A stretch of DNA of 9,646 nucleotides, taken from assembly GCA_017443165.1 (NCBI GenBank), contig JAFSOW010000175.1, positions 1-9,646 of the forward strand, written 5' to 3'. Every line of letters begins with the position of its first letter. Position 1 is the stretch's first letter. The notes beneath the pieces are model-generated. The model was not told the origin of the DNA and ran no database searches. It worked only from the letters and a program-made list of their open reading frames with translations. Below are positions 1 to 7,405 of this stretch, one piece after another. The position numbers and the translations under genes were made by a program. This stretch comes from Acidaminococcaceae bacterium (lineage in GTDB: Bacteria; Bacillota; Negativicutes; Acidaminococcales; Acidaminococcaceae).

Positions 1-45
1 CATCACCGGTTACTTCCCGATTTTCCGGAACCTCCAATATTTACT

Positions 46-564
46 TTACTCCTCTTCTTCCGGATCCGTCACATACAGATCCGGGAACACCGCCGTCCCC
101 AACAGGTCCTGCTGCCGTTGGCGGGCCATGTCGCTGCCCGTCTTCAGGGCCCGGAAGACGCCGGATACCATCATGATGCCCAATGCGATGGCACAGGCAT
201 CAAGGGCTGCCCCCAGCAACACTTCGCTGCCGTAGCCCGCATAATCCTGCAAAATGTAGTTCATGCCTTTGTACATACCCAGCCCCGGAACCAGGGGGAT
301 AATTGCCGGAACCTCAAAGACCGTGGTCGGCTCTCTCCAGATACGGGCAAATATTTCACTGGCCAGAGCAATCGTCACCGTAGCCAGAAAGTTGGCAGAA
401 AAGGAATGGACGGAGAATACTTCTTTCAGACCGATAAAGACCACCCAGCCCAGACCGCCGATAAGACCGCTGCGCCACAGGATCCGCTTCGGTCCCTGAA
501 ACAAAACGCCAAAGGCTACCGTGGCCAGAAAAGCAAACACAAAGGCCTGCAAATAGTATGTCAT
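46..564 (-). CDS. Threonine/serine exporter family protein, small (YjjB-like, ThrE_2) subunit
   Basis: This is the C-terminal-type half of a split ThrE exporter (ThrE_2/DUF3815 family, like E. coli YjjB). The family works with a YjjP-type partner in the inner membrane; E. coli YjjP-YjjB exports succinate and ThrE exports threonine and serine, so the substrate here is open. The 172-residue product has four or five hydrophobic segments (about 5-25, 30-50, 57-75, 87-105 and 116-138). The PAIIPLVPG stretch (86-94), followed by a Tyr at 98, is the family signature, and the tail is acidic (DPEEEE). I chose the ATG at 564: it follows a GGGGAGG with 6-base spacing and overlaps the stop of the upstream gene as ATGA, which implies translational coupling. 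A longer reading from an ATG at 585 lacks a clear ribosome site. The 45 bases after the stop contain only a weak GGTT/AACC inverted repeat and no clear terminator, so the transcript may continue beyond the window. Confidence 0.85.
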   Translation of the reverse strand: MTYYLQAFVFAFLATVAFGVLFQGPKRILWRSGLIGGLGWVVFIGLKEVFSVHSFSANFLATVTIALASEIFARIWREPTTVFEVPAIIPLVPGLGMYKGMNYILQDYAGYGSEVLLGAALDACAIALGIMMVSGVFRALKTGSDMARQRQQDLLGTAVFPDLYVTDPEEEE

Positions 565-1400
565 GGCAAACCTCCCCAGGTCCATACCTTCAGCGCAAAG
601 ACCAGTCCGATGGCCACAGACATAGCAAACAAAGCTGCTTCCGCGATACGGCTGTTACCGCTGAGCAGATCCCCCGCCATGTAGTCCCGGACTCCGTTGG
701 TAAAGGCCAGTCCTGGTAAAAAGGGCATCAGGGCGCCTACCGTAATATTCTCCATGGTGCAATACGGGCTTAACAGGCAGCATGTCTGAGCCACAATGCC
801 GATGGAAAACCCGGCCAGGAAGTTTTCCCAGAAGGGCGTGGGATGAAAGTTGTTCACCATTTTCAGCAACGTCATGGCGATAAAACCGGTTAAAAAGGCC
901 GCAATAAAATTATAGACGCTGGCAGAACCCAACAGCATGGCAAAACAGGCGCTGCCCAGCCCCGCAGCCACGCAGATCACCGCATTGCCGTAAGGATGGG
1001 AACGGGCCAGCCGACTCTGCAACCAGCGTTTGGCTCCCGCATAGTCCAACTTCCAGCGGCGGAAATTATAGGAAAACTGATTTACATCCCGGATCAGTCC
1101 CAGATCTGTGGCGCGCCAGCGCACCCGAAAGACACGACTCTTACCCCGGGGACTCTCGTCCCCCAGTATGATGACTGTCGGCGTGCAAAATACATTCAGG
1201 TCGTAATAACCATAGCTGCGGCAGAAACGCATCATGGTATCTTCCACCCGGCTGGTTTCCGCCCCGCTTTTCAGCAGTATCTTCCCCAAATCCATAGCCA
1301 GATCCATCACCTGGTTCTTAGACATAGGGGTAAGGTCTGCCAAAGGAGAGAAGGACGTCATATTCTGTTTTGTACCGCTTAACTTTTTTTCTTCCGGCAT
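561..1400 (-). CDS. Threonine/serine exporter family protein, large (YjjP-like, DUF1212) subunit
   Basis: This is the N-terminal-type half of a split ThrE exporter (ThrE/DUF1212 family, like E. coli YjjP). The 279-residue product starts with a soluble cytoplasmic domain of about 135 residues carrying the family motif SGAETSRVEDTM (45-56). About five membrane segments follow (near 138-158, 160-181, 192-212, 220-236 and 252-272). The signature PFLPGLAFTNGVRDYMAGD lies at 226-244. The start ATG at 1400 has AGGAG five bases upstream. The gene sits 35 bases after the glycosylase-like gene and overlaps the YjjB-like gene by four bases, so the two exporter halves are probably made in fixed ratio and form one membrane complex. 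Threonine, serine or a dicarboxylate such as succinate are the substrates known for the family; in a fermenting anaerobe dicarboxylate or amino acid export would both make sense. The sequence alone does not decide between them. Confidence 0.88.
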   Translation of the reverse strand: MPEEKKLSGTKQNMTSFSPLADLTPMSKNQVMDLAMDLGKILLKSGAETSRVEDTMMRFCRSYGYYDLNVFCTPTVIILGDESPRGKSRVFRVRWRATDLGLIRDVNQFSYNFRRWKLDYAGAKRWLQSRLARSHPYGNAVICVAAGLGSACFAMLLGSASVYNFIAAFLTGFIAMTLLKMVNNFHPTPFWENFLAGFSIGIVAQTCCLLSPYCTMENITVGALMPFLPGLAFTNGVRDYMAGDLLSGNSRIAEAALFAMSVAIGLVFALKVWTWGGLP

Positions 1401-1435
1401 ATATTCTCCTATGGCTCGCGGATCACATCAGATCC

Positions 1436-2125
1436 TTATTTTCTTTCAAACAATTCCGCAATAGCCGCTTTAAACTTATTGGCACCGCCCATGGATGGGT
1501 GCGGCACACAGCTGCAGGGCACACCGAATTTTTGCAGGGTGATTGCGGATTTTTGTCCGATAGCCACAACGCGTGCGTGGGGCAACAGTTCTAACAGTTG
1601 TTTCGCATACACGATTCCAACATTTAATTCATTACCGTCCGGGGTACGGTTGGTGAGCAGGCTTTCCTCTTTGTGGGGATGGAAGGGAAAGATATTCCAC
1701 AGCACTACGTCAAAGGTTCCCAGATGGTGACGGTGGAGACACCCCCACATAACCGTAGCCGTAGGTTCGTTAAATCCCATGGTCTTTTGCGTTCCCTTCA
1801 GCAATGGCGAATCAGGATTGCTGGTGCGCCGGTACTCCCACTCTCCCAGCACTTCTTCCGGACGGACTTCCGGATGGTATCCCAGCAGGATCCGTTCACT
1901 GGTCATAGCCATGCCGGAAAAACGCCCCCCCTGGTAGCCCAGTCCTTCCGCAATAAACAGATAGCGGGCCTGCAGACGAAGTTCCAGGTACCGCTGAAGA
2001 TTATGATAGCGGATTTCCGGCGCTTCTGGGCTTATATCCAGCCCCGGTTCATATTCCCGCCAGGGATTGAACACCCGTGGCGCGCGGTATGTATGCAAAT
2101 GTTTCAGAAAGGTTGTGATGTCCAT
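1436..2125 (-). CDS. Divergent uracil-DNA glycosylase superfamily protein
   Basis: The 229-residue protein looks like a member of the uracil-DNA glycosylase superfamily, whose characterised members excise uracil or damaged bases from DNA. Three blocks support this: EGLGYQGG followed by GMAMTSE (60-77), which aligns with the GEAPG(Y)xG...TSE nucleotide-pocket motif; WNIFPFHPH (143-151), like the NxxPxxP block; and HPSMGGANKF (209-218), the C-terminal HPS motif that contacts the DNA minor groove. The first motif is unusual: the usual Gly and Pro of GEAPG are Ala and Leu here (AEGLG). Activity is therefore uncertain. There is no four-Cys iron-sulfur pattern of family 4/5 enzymes. I prefer the ATG at 2125, which follows AGGGAAAG; in-frame TTG (2149) and GTG starts upstream lack such a site. 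It is the first gene of a three-gene unit with the exporter pair, an association with no obvious functional logic. Confidence 0.72.
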   Translation of the reverse strand: MDITTFLKHLHTYRAPRVFNPWREYEPGLDISPEAPEIRYHNLQRYLELRLQARYLFIAEGLGYQGGRFSGMAMTSERILLGYHPEVRPEEVLGEWEYRRTSNPDSPLLKGTQKTMGFNEPTATVMWGCLHRHHLGTFDVVLWNIFPFHPHKEESLLTNRTPDGNELNVGIVYAKQLLELLPHARVVAIGQKSAITLQKFGVPCSCVPHPSMGGANKFKAAIAELFERK

Positions 2126-2169
2126 GTCTTTCCCTGCCCGCACTGACAAAATAGTATGCTTTTTCTCAA

Positions 2170-2197
2170 ATTATACATGGTTCATATAAAAATGCAA
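2170..2197 (-). promoter_or_regulatory. Promoter of the glycosylase/exporter operon
   Basis: On the minus strand TTGCAT (2192-2197) and a perfect TATAAT (2170-2175) are separated by 16 bases. A start of transcription near 2162 would leave a leader of about 37 bases before the ATG at 2125. The hexamers are read directly from the sequence; use as a promoter is inferred. Confidence 0.65.
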
Positions 2198-2284
2198 GAT
2201 AAAAACTGACACGGGAAAGTCACAATTATACGTTATTATTAGTTAAATTATAGAAAAAACTCTTTTACCGGCCAGAAGTCACGT

Positions 2285-2312
2285 TTGACAAATTCAACTA
2301 TCTGAACATACT
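2285..2312 (+). promoter_or_regulatory. Promoter of the small secreted-protein gene
   Basis: A perfect TTGACA (2285-2290) is followed after 16 bases by CATACT (2307-2312). Transcription would begin near 2319, almost on top of the ribosome site AAGGAGG (2321-2327), giving a very short leader. The minus-strand promoter lies about 90 bases away, so the 2126-2332 gap is a divergent control region. Confidence 0.55.
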
Positions 2313-2332
2313 CTGTTCGAAAGGAGGACGCC

Positions 2333-2755
2333 ATGAAAAAAACTCTTGCTGCCACCGCAGCGTTATTAGCAATTTGCTCTTTTGCTTTCGCTGCCCCGCC
2401 TCCCGGAACATTCAACAGCCAGCGGATACACGTGTCTCCTTCCCAAAGGATGAATACGCCCATACACAACCGGGTGCGCATGACACCTGCCCACGGCCAG
2501 CTTGGACCCATTGGCGGACGTATGTCTTCCATTCCCAACGGCTATCGCCACGACAGGCCATCGTCAGCCCATGTGTATGTCCGTCCCTCCCACGCAAGAG
2601 TTTACGTTCGGCCTTCCCTGCCGCTGCACCACTACCGCTACGGTTACAGCTCTATATGGTGGGGACATCCCATAGCTTATTACAGTTATCCCTATGGCGT
2701 TTATTATGGGCGTTACTACGCCCGCCCGGCTATACACATCGGTATACGGTTATAA
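2333..2755 (+). CDS. Secreted Tyr/Arg/His-rich small protein, function unknown
   Basis: I do not recognise the family. The 140-residue product begins with a clear Sec signal peptide: MKK, a hydrophobic core (about 4-19) and an AFA-A cleavage site after residue 20. The mature 120 residues are very biased: 14 Arg, 14 Tyr and 10 His, one acidic residue (Asp74), and no Lys, Glu or Cys. A short tandem repeat, VYVRPS at 81-86 and again at 90-95, is followed by an aromatic C-terminal part (about 99-130) dense in Tyr with two Trp (109-110). The single Cys (15) lies in the signal peptide in LAIC, which is not a lipobox. The start has an ideal AAGGAGG with five-base spacing. It stands alone with its own promoter and a terminator after it. 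The strongly basic and aromatic composition would suit binding to an acidic polymer (LPS, polysaccharide, nucleic acid) or metal through His; this is inference only. Confidence 0.82.
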   Translation: MKKTLAATAALLAICSFAFAAPPPGTFNSQRIHVSPSQRMNTPIHNRVRMTPAHGQLGPIGGRMSSIPNGYRHDRPSSAHVYVRPSHARVYVRPSLPLHHYRYGYSSIWWGHPIAYYSYPYGVYYGRYYARPAIHIGIRL

Positions 2756-2814
2756 GAACCAGCCTATCGTCAGAAAGAGCTGTTTTCTTAATAGAATAAT
2801 ATGTTTTTCATAAA

Positions 2815-2846
2815 AAAAGCAGAACGCTGCCATGCGTTCTGCTTTT
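2815..2846. terminator. Bidirectional Rho-independent terminator between converging genes
   Basis: A perfect 13-base-pair stem (AAAAGCAGAACGC, 2815-2827, with GCGTTCTGCTTTT, 2834-2846) encloses the six-base loop TGCCAT. For the minus-strand giant gene it begins three bases after the stop codon and is followed by a run of seven Ts, an excellent terminator. For the plus-strand gene it lies about 60 bases after the stop, with TTTTAATTT following. Confidence 0.92.
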
Positions 2847-2849
2847 AAT

Positions 2850-5800
2850 TTACGCTTTCATTATCATCCCTTCCGGGCATTTTTCCTTCGCCACGCTCAG
2901 CATCAGTTTCAGCCGGTTGAGCTGATTTACCTCGCTGGCCCCGGGATCGCAGTCCATGGCTACCAGATTGGCATCTTCATAGCTGCGACGGATTTCCCGG
3001 AACACGCCTTTGCCCAGAATATGGTTGGGCAGGCACGCCCAGGGCTGCAGGCAGACCACGTTCCGCACGCCCTCTTCCATCAGCTTGGTCATTTCGCCAG
3101 GCAACAGCCAGCCTTCCCCGGCCATATTTCCCAGGGACACGTGCTGCGCCGCAAGTTCCGCCACTTTGTAAATTGACACCGGGGCGGTAAAATGTTCCGA
3201 TTTCTCAAGGGCCTTCCGCATGGGGCTCATGAAGAAATCCGCCACCTTGATGAACATCTGGGCCCCCACCTTGTTCAGCCAGCTGCCGTCCAGGATGTCG
3301 TGCCGCGTGATGCCGTCAAAAGCCATATACAACAGGAAGTTGGCCAATTCCGGCATGACTACTTCCGCCCCTTCCCGGGCCAGCACTTCTTCCAGATGAT
3401 TGTTGGCCACCGGGTGGTATTCTACCAGAATCTCGCCAACCACACCCACCTTCGGTTTCCACAGGTTGGGCACCAGAGGGATGGCGTCAAAATCTTTCAC
3501 CAGTTCCTGGATGGTCTGGCGGTATTTCAGGAAGTTACCGTGGTCCAGTTCGTCTTTTACGATTTTCATCCATTTGGCAAAGAGTTTGTCTGTAGAACCG
3601 GGAACCAGCTCATAGGGCCGCATCCGGTTGGTAATGTTCTGCAGCAGGTCCCCGTAGACCACCGCTTTTGCCACATCCTTGAAACCCGATGCATTCAGCC
3701 GGAAGGCATCCTGCTCCAGTCCCCAGCAGGCAAACACCGGCACCTGGGGATAGCCCGCGTTCCGCAGGGCCCGCCGCAGCAGGTTCATATAGTTGGTGGC
3801 ACGGCAGGCGCCGCAGGTCTGGAACATCATGATGCTGGTGTGGTCCGGATCACACTGGCCGCTTTTAATAGCCTGCAACATCTGGCCGATGACCACGATA
3901 GCCGGGTAGCACATGTCATTCTGTACATACTGCAACCCCATGTTGATAGAATCCTCTTTGGGGGTTTCCGGGATAACTACCCGGTAGCCGTACCGGCCCA
4001 GCACATGGGTGATGAGTTCGAAATGGATGGGAGCCATCTGAGGCACCAGAATAGTATGGGTCTCCTTGCAATCGTGAGTGAAATACGGCCGTTCCGGCAT
4101 GACGATGGGCTGGTAGCCGGGCACATGCCGCCGGCTGAGCACTGCCAGCAGAGAACGCAGACGGATCCGCGCCGCCCCCAGGTTGCTTACTTCGTCCAGT
4201 TTGATCATGGTGTAGAGACGCTGGTGCCCTTCCATGATCTCCCGCACCTGGTTGGTGGTAATCGCATCCAGACCGCAGCCAAAGGAGCTGAGCTGGATCA
4301 GGTTGATCTCGGGATGGGACGCCGCGAAGCTGGCCGCATGGTACAGCCTTGCGTGATAGCTCCACTGGTTCACGATGGACAGTTCGTCTTTGGGCGTGTC
4401 CATATGGTACACGGAATCTTCCGATACGATGGCCAGATTATAGGACTGGATCATCTCCGGAATTCCGTGGTTGATCTCCGGATCCAAATGGTACGGCCGG
4501 CCTACCAGCAGGATGACGGGCAGGTTCTTTTCCCTGGCTTCCTTAAGGATCTCCGCGCCTTTTTGGCGCACGTCCTCCCGGTAATGCTCCAGTTCTTTAT
4601 AGCCCGCTTCCATGGCTTCTTTCAGTTCACTCTGCTTAATATTTTCGTCTTTGAAAGCTTCGGTAAGACGAAGCAGCATCTTGCCGGGGTCGTTGATAGG
4701 CAGGAAGGGCTCCATGAACTTGATGTTCTCGTTCCGCAGCACGTCCATGTTGTTGCGGATATTTTCCGCGTAGGAAGCCACCACCGGGCAATTGTAGTGG
4801 TTGCCGGTATGGTTTACTTCGTCTTCCATGTTATAGGGCATGCAGGGATAGAAGATTTTCTTCACGCCCTTTTCCACCAGATCCATGACGTGCCCGTGAA
4901 CCAGCTTTGCGGGATAACACAGGGAATCGGACGGAATAGTGGACATGCCTTTGTAGTAGATCATGGGGGTGGATTTTCCCGAAAGCACCACTTCATACCC
5001 TAATTTGTTGAAGAAAGTGGCCCAGAAGGGGAAATCCTCATACATATTCAGCACCCGGGGAATACCGATTCGGCCCCGGGGCGGGTTCGCTTTCTGATTA
5101 CGCTGACTGTTTCTGGCAGCAGCGGCGCTCTGGGCCGCCGGGTCGATTACGTTAGGATAATTGAAAAGACGCTGATACTTGTATTCGTAAATGTTAGGCG
5201 CCTTGTTGGTGTTTTTCGGTTTGCCCTCTCCCCGTTCGCAGCGGTTGCCGGTAAAGTAACGGCCCCCGTCGGGGAAAGTCTGCATGGTCACCAGACAGTG
5301 GTTGCCGCAGCCGTTGCAGCGGTAGGACTTGGTGGTAACGGTGAAATTTTCCAGGTCTTTGGCTTTGAGCAGCGTGGAACGGTGATCCGGTTCCGCTTCG
5401 TGCTGTTCCAATGAAAGGATAGCGGCGCCGTAAGCGCCCATCAGACCGGCGATGTCCGGACGGATGACGTCCCGTTCCAGCAGTTTTTCCATGTTGCGCA
5501 GCACGGCATTGTTGTAGAAAGTGCCGCCCTGCACCACAATGTGGTCGCCCAGTTCCCGGGTGTCTTTCAACTGCATAACCTTGAAAAGGGCGTTCTTAAT
5601 TACGGAAAGGCCGATGCCTGCGGAAATATCCGCCAGGGGCGCCCCTTCCTTCTGAGCCTGCTTCACCCGTGAGTTCATGAATACGGTGCAGCGGGTACCC
5701 AAATCCACGGGGGTCTTGCTGTCCATGGCCCTGTCCGCGAATTCCGCGGCGGTCATACCCAGGCCCTGGGCAAAGTTTTCGATAAAGGAACCGCAGCCTG

Positions 5801-7253
5801 CGGAACAGGCTTCATTCAGGGTGATCTTTCCGATATTCCCGTTATGAATCTGGAAGCATTTCATGTCCTGTCCGCCGATATCCAGCACGCAGGTCACTTC
5901 CGGGCAGAATTCATAAGCGGCGCGGTAGTGGGCAAAAGTCTCCACTTCCCCAGCGTCAGCATGAAGGGCCGCTTTTACGATTTTCTCCCCGTAGCCGGTG
6001 GTGAGGCAGCCGGCAATGTATGCCTTCTCCGGCATGGCTTTATAAAGGCCCGTCAGTTCCTTGATGACAATCTTCAGGGGAGAACCCTGGTTGCTGCCGT
6101 AATCCGTATATAAAATTTCTTTGTCGCTGCCGATGGCCACGATTTTGGTAGTGGTGGAACCGGCATCGATGCCCACGTAAACGGGACCCGCATAAGCAGC
6201 CAGATTACCGCGTTTTACCTTATCCTTGTTGTGACGCTCTATGAAAGCGTCATATTCCTCCGCGCTGCGGAACAGGGCCAGCCGCTCGTCCCGGGTGATG
6301 CCGTGACCGGCTTCCGCCTTGTCCAGATTGGCGGTCAGGTCTTTGAATTCCAGTTCTTTGGTCTCTTCGGAAAGGGCCGCGCCCACAGCCACAAAGTAAG
6401 CGCCGTCTTCCACGCTGACCACTTTTTCCGGGTCCATCTTCAAAGTTTCGACGAAACGTTTTTTCAGTTCCGGAAGGAAATACAGGGGACCGCCCAGGAA
6501 AGCTACGTTGCCTGTGATTTCCCGGCCCTGGGCCAGGTTGCCGATGGTCTGGTTCACCACCGCCTGGAAGATGGACTTGGCGATGTCTTCTTTGGAAGCG
6601 CCGTCGTTCATCAGCGCCTGAATGTCCGTTTTGGCAAATACGCCGCAGCGGGAGGCGATGGTATAGATGCGTTTCGCATTGGCCGCCAGATCGTTAAGGC
6701 CTTTGGCATCCGTATTCAGAAGGGCCGCCATGTGGTCGATGAAGGCGCCGGTGCCTCCTGCGCACACGCCGTTCATGCGTTCTTCCGGCGCGCTGCCGAA
6801 GTACATGATCTTGGCGTCTTCGCCACCCAGTTCCACCATGGTATCGGTCTGGGGAATCAGCTTTTTCACTGCCGTGGCCGCAGCGATAACTTCCTGTACA
6901 AAGGGCAGCTGCAGCCGTTGGGCAATGCCCATGCCGGCAGAACCGGTGAGGGCAAAACGGAAACGCATGTTGGAGAGCACGTCTTCATCCGTTCCGGCCG
7001 CCGCGCCGTTCAGCGAGACCAGAACACTACGCAGTTCAGTAAGGTTAGTTACCAATGCTGTGGGAATGTCGGAGAAATGGCGGGCATATTTCTTGTAAAC
7101 AAGCTTTTCATTAGCGTCCAGCACGACTACTTTAATGGTCGTAGATCCGATATCAATGCCCACTTTGCAGGACGCAGAACTTTCAACCTGCACAGCGCCG
7201 CTTTGCAGCCCGGCTGCGCCGATCATTACCTGCGGTTTGAAATTGTCAGTCAT
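2850..7253 (-). CDS. Giant acyl-CoA dehydratase activase-related fusion protein (two BadF/BcrA-type ATPase domains plus DUF2229/HgdB-like half)
   Basis: The 1467-residue cytoplasmic protein joins parts that are usually separate. Domain 1 (about 28-295) is an ASKHA ATPase of the 2-hydroxyacyl-CoA dehydratase activator type: VGIDIGSTTIK (31-41), ELGGEDAK (141-148), CAGGTGAF (164-171) and a second Cys at 203. Domain 2 (about 357-615) repeats the plan: VGIDAGSTTTK (360-370), DIGGQDMKC (458-466), CSAGCGSF (483-490) and Cys522. In HgdC-type activators two such Cys per subunit hold a shared [4Fe-4S] cluster, so a pseudo-dimer within one chain is plausible. A CNGCGNHC motif (646-653) with Cys672 could bind metal. 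A low-complexity linker (about 700-727) leads to the DUF2229/HgdB-like half (about 728-1460), with conserved Cys at 779, 804, 993, 1115, 1147 and 1150. Known relatives use ATP to drive low-potential electron transfer; the reaction of these giant fusions is not established. The ATG at 7253 has GAGGTG upstream; an in-frame TTG at 7265 is rejected. Expressed alone, with a long structured leader. Confidence 0.9.
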   Translation of the reverse strand: MTDNFKPQVMIGAAGLQSGAVQVESSASCKVGIDIGSTTIKVVVLDANEKLVYKKYARHFSDIPTALVTNLTELRSVLVSLNGAAAGTDEDVLSNMRFRFALTGSAGMGIAQRLQLPFVQEVIAAATAVKKLIPQTDTMVELGGEDAKIMYFGSAPEERMNGVCAGGTGAFIDHMAALLNTDAKGLNDLAANAKRIYTIASRCGVFAKTDIQALMNDGASKEDIAKSIFQAVVNQTIGNLAQGREITGNVAFLGGPLYFLPELKKRFVETLKMDPEKVVSVEDGAYFVAVGAALSEETKELEFKDLTANLDKAEAGHGITRDERLALFRSAEEYDAFIERHNKDKVKRGNLAAYAGPVYVGIDAGSTTTKIVAIGSDKEILYTDYGSNQGSPLKIVIKELTGLYKAMPEKAYIAGCLTTGYGEKIVKAALHADAGEVETFAHYRAAYEFCPEVTCVLDIGGQDMKCFQIHNGNIGKITLNEACSAGCGSFIENFAQGLGMTAAEFADRAMDSKTPVDLGTRCTVFMNSRVKQAQKEGAPLADISAGIGLSVIKNALFKVMQLKDTRELGDHIVVQGGTFYNNAVLRNMEKLLERDVIRPDIAGLMGAYGAAILSLEQHEAEPDHRSTLLKAKDLENFTVTTKSYRCNGCGNHCLVTMQTFPDGGRYFTGNRCERGEGKPKNTNKAPNIYEYKYQRLFNYPNVIDPAAQSAAAARNSQRNQKANPPRGRIGIPRVLNMYEDFPFWATFFNKLGYEVVLSGKSTPMIYYKGMSTIPSDSLCYPAKLVHGHVMDLVEKGVKKIFYPCMPYNMEDEVNHTGNHYNCPVVASYAENIRNNMDVLRNENIKFMEPFLPINDPGKMLLRLTEAFKDENIKQSELKEAMEAGYKELEHYREDVRQKGAEILKEAREKNLPVILLVGRPYHLDPEINHGIPEMIQSYNLAIVSEDSVYHMDTPKDELSIVNQWSYHARLYHAASFAASHPEINLIQLSSFGCGLDAITTNQVREIMEGHQRLYTMIKLDEVSNLGAARIRLRSLLAVLSRRHVPGYQPIVMPERPYFTHDCKETHTILVPQMAPIHFELITHVLGRYGYRVVIPETPKEDSINMGLQYVQNDMCYPAIVVIGQMLQAIKSGQCDPDHTSIMMFQTCGACRATNYMNLLRRALRNAGYPQVPVFACWGLEQDAFRLNASGFKDVAKAVVYGDLLQNITNRMRPYELVPGSTDKLFAKWMKIVKDELDHGNFLKYRQTIQELVKDFDAIPLVPNLWKPKVGVVGEILVEYHPVANNHLEEVLAREGAEVVMPELANFLLYMAFDGITRHDILDGSWLNKVGAQMFIKVADFFMSPMRKALEKSEHFTAPVSIYKVAELAAQHVSLGNMAGEGWLLPGEMTKLMEEGVRNVVCLQPWACLPNHILGKGVFREIRRSYEDANLVAMDCDPGASEVNQLNRLKLMLSVAKEKCPEGMIMKA

Positions 7254-7285
7254 AGAGCACCTCAATATATATAATAAAGACAGCC

Positions 7286-7306
7286 CGTAACCTGATGAAA
7301 GTTACG
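7286..7306 (-). repeat. Leader repeat copy 3: perfect hairpin CGUAAC-loop-GUUACG
   Basis: On the minus strand CGTAAC and GTTACG form a perfect six-pair stem around the loop TTTCATCAG. The loop differs from copy 1 by a single base, but the stem sequence is unrelated to the other two copies. The loop, not the stem, is therefore the conserved part. Confidence 0.65.
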
Positions 7307-7334
7307 TTGCCCAATTCCGAAAATATAACAGCGC

Positions 7335-7352
7335 CCGCCGGATGAGAGCTTC
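7335..7352 (-). repeat. Leader repeat copy 2 (GAAGCTCTCATCCGGCGG)
   Basis: This 18-base element differs from copy 1 at two positions only. It sits at the tip of a domain closed by an eight-pair helix (7363-7370 with 7314-7321). GC/GC pairs close the loop TCTCATCCG, with A-G mismatches just below. Confidence 0.6.
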
Positions 7353-7387
7353 GTCTGCAATCTTCAGAATGCGTATAAACAGGAGTT

Positions 7388-7405
7388 CCGCCTGATGAGA
7401 GTTTC
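7388..7405 (-). repeat. Leader repeat copy 1 (GAAACTCTCATCAGGCGG)
   Basis: This is the first copy met by the transcript, with loop TCTCATCAG. It is flanked by AGGAG and CTCCT (7407-7411 and 7381-7385), which can pair around it as an alternative to the larger enclosing helix. The loop centres of copies 1, 2 and 3 are 53 and 47 bases apart. Confidence 0.6.

Noticed and set aside
6..32. Inverted repeat GGTT/AACC after the YjjB-like gene as a terminator
   Set aside because: The stem is only four pairs with a 17-base loop and no T-tract follows.
565..585. ATG at 585 as the start of the YjjB-like gene
   Set aside because: The ATG at 562-564 has GGGGAGG six bases upstream and forms the ATGA overlap typical of coupled genes.
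2126..2149. Upstream TTG (2149) and GTG starts for the glycosylase-like gene
   Set aside because: The ATG at 2125 has AGGGAAAG at proper spacing; the alternatives have none.
3192..5003. A 603-codon plus-strand open frame opposite the giant gene
   Set aside because: It is antisense to a protein with clear motifs, rich in His, Val and Gln as expected of a shadow frame, and has no domain of its own. The same applies to the 347-codon frame at 6231-7274.
7286..7405. CTGATGA strings on the plus strand, resembling the hammerhead ribozyme core
   Set aside because: The required stem II and correctly placed GAAA and cleavage site are missing around all copies; a GAAA at 7319-7322 does not follow a stem.
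7286..7405. Three spaced repeats as a small CRISPR array
   Set aside because: Only three imperfect copies, the third sharing mainly the loop, with no cas genes and a position exactly within a gene leader.
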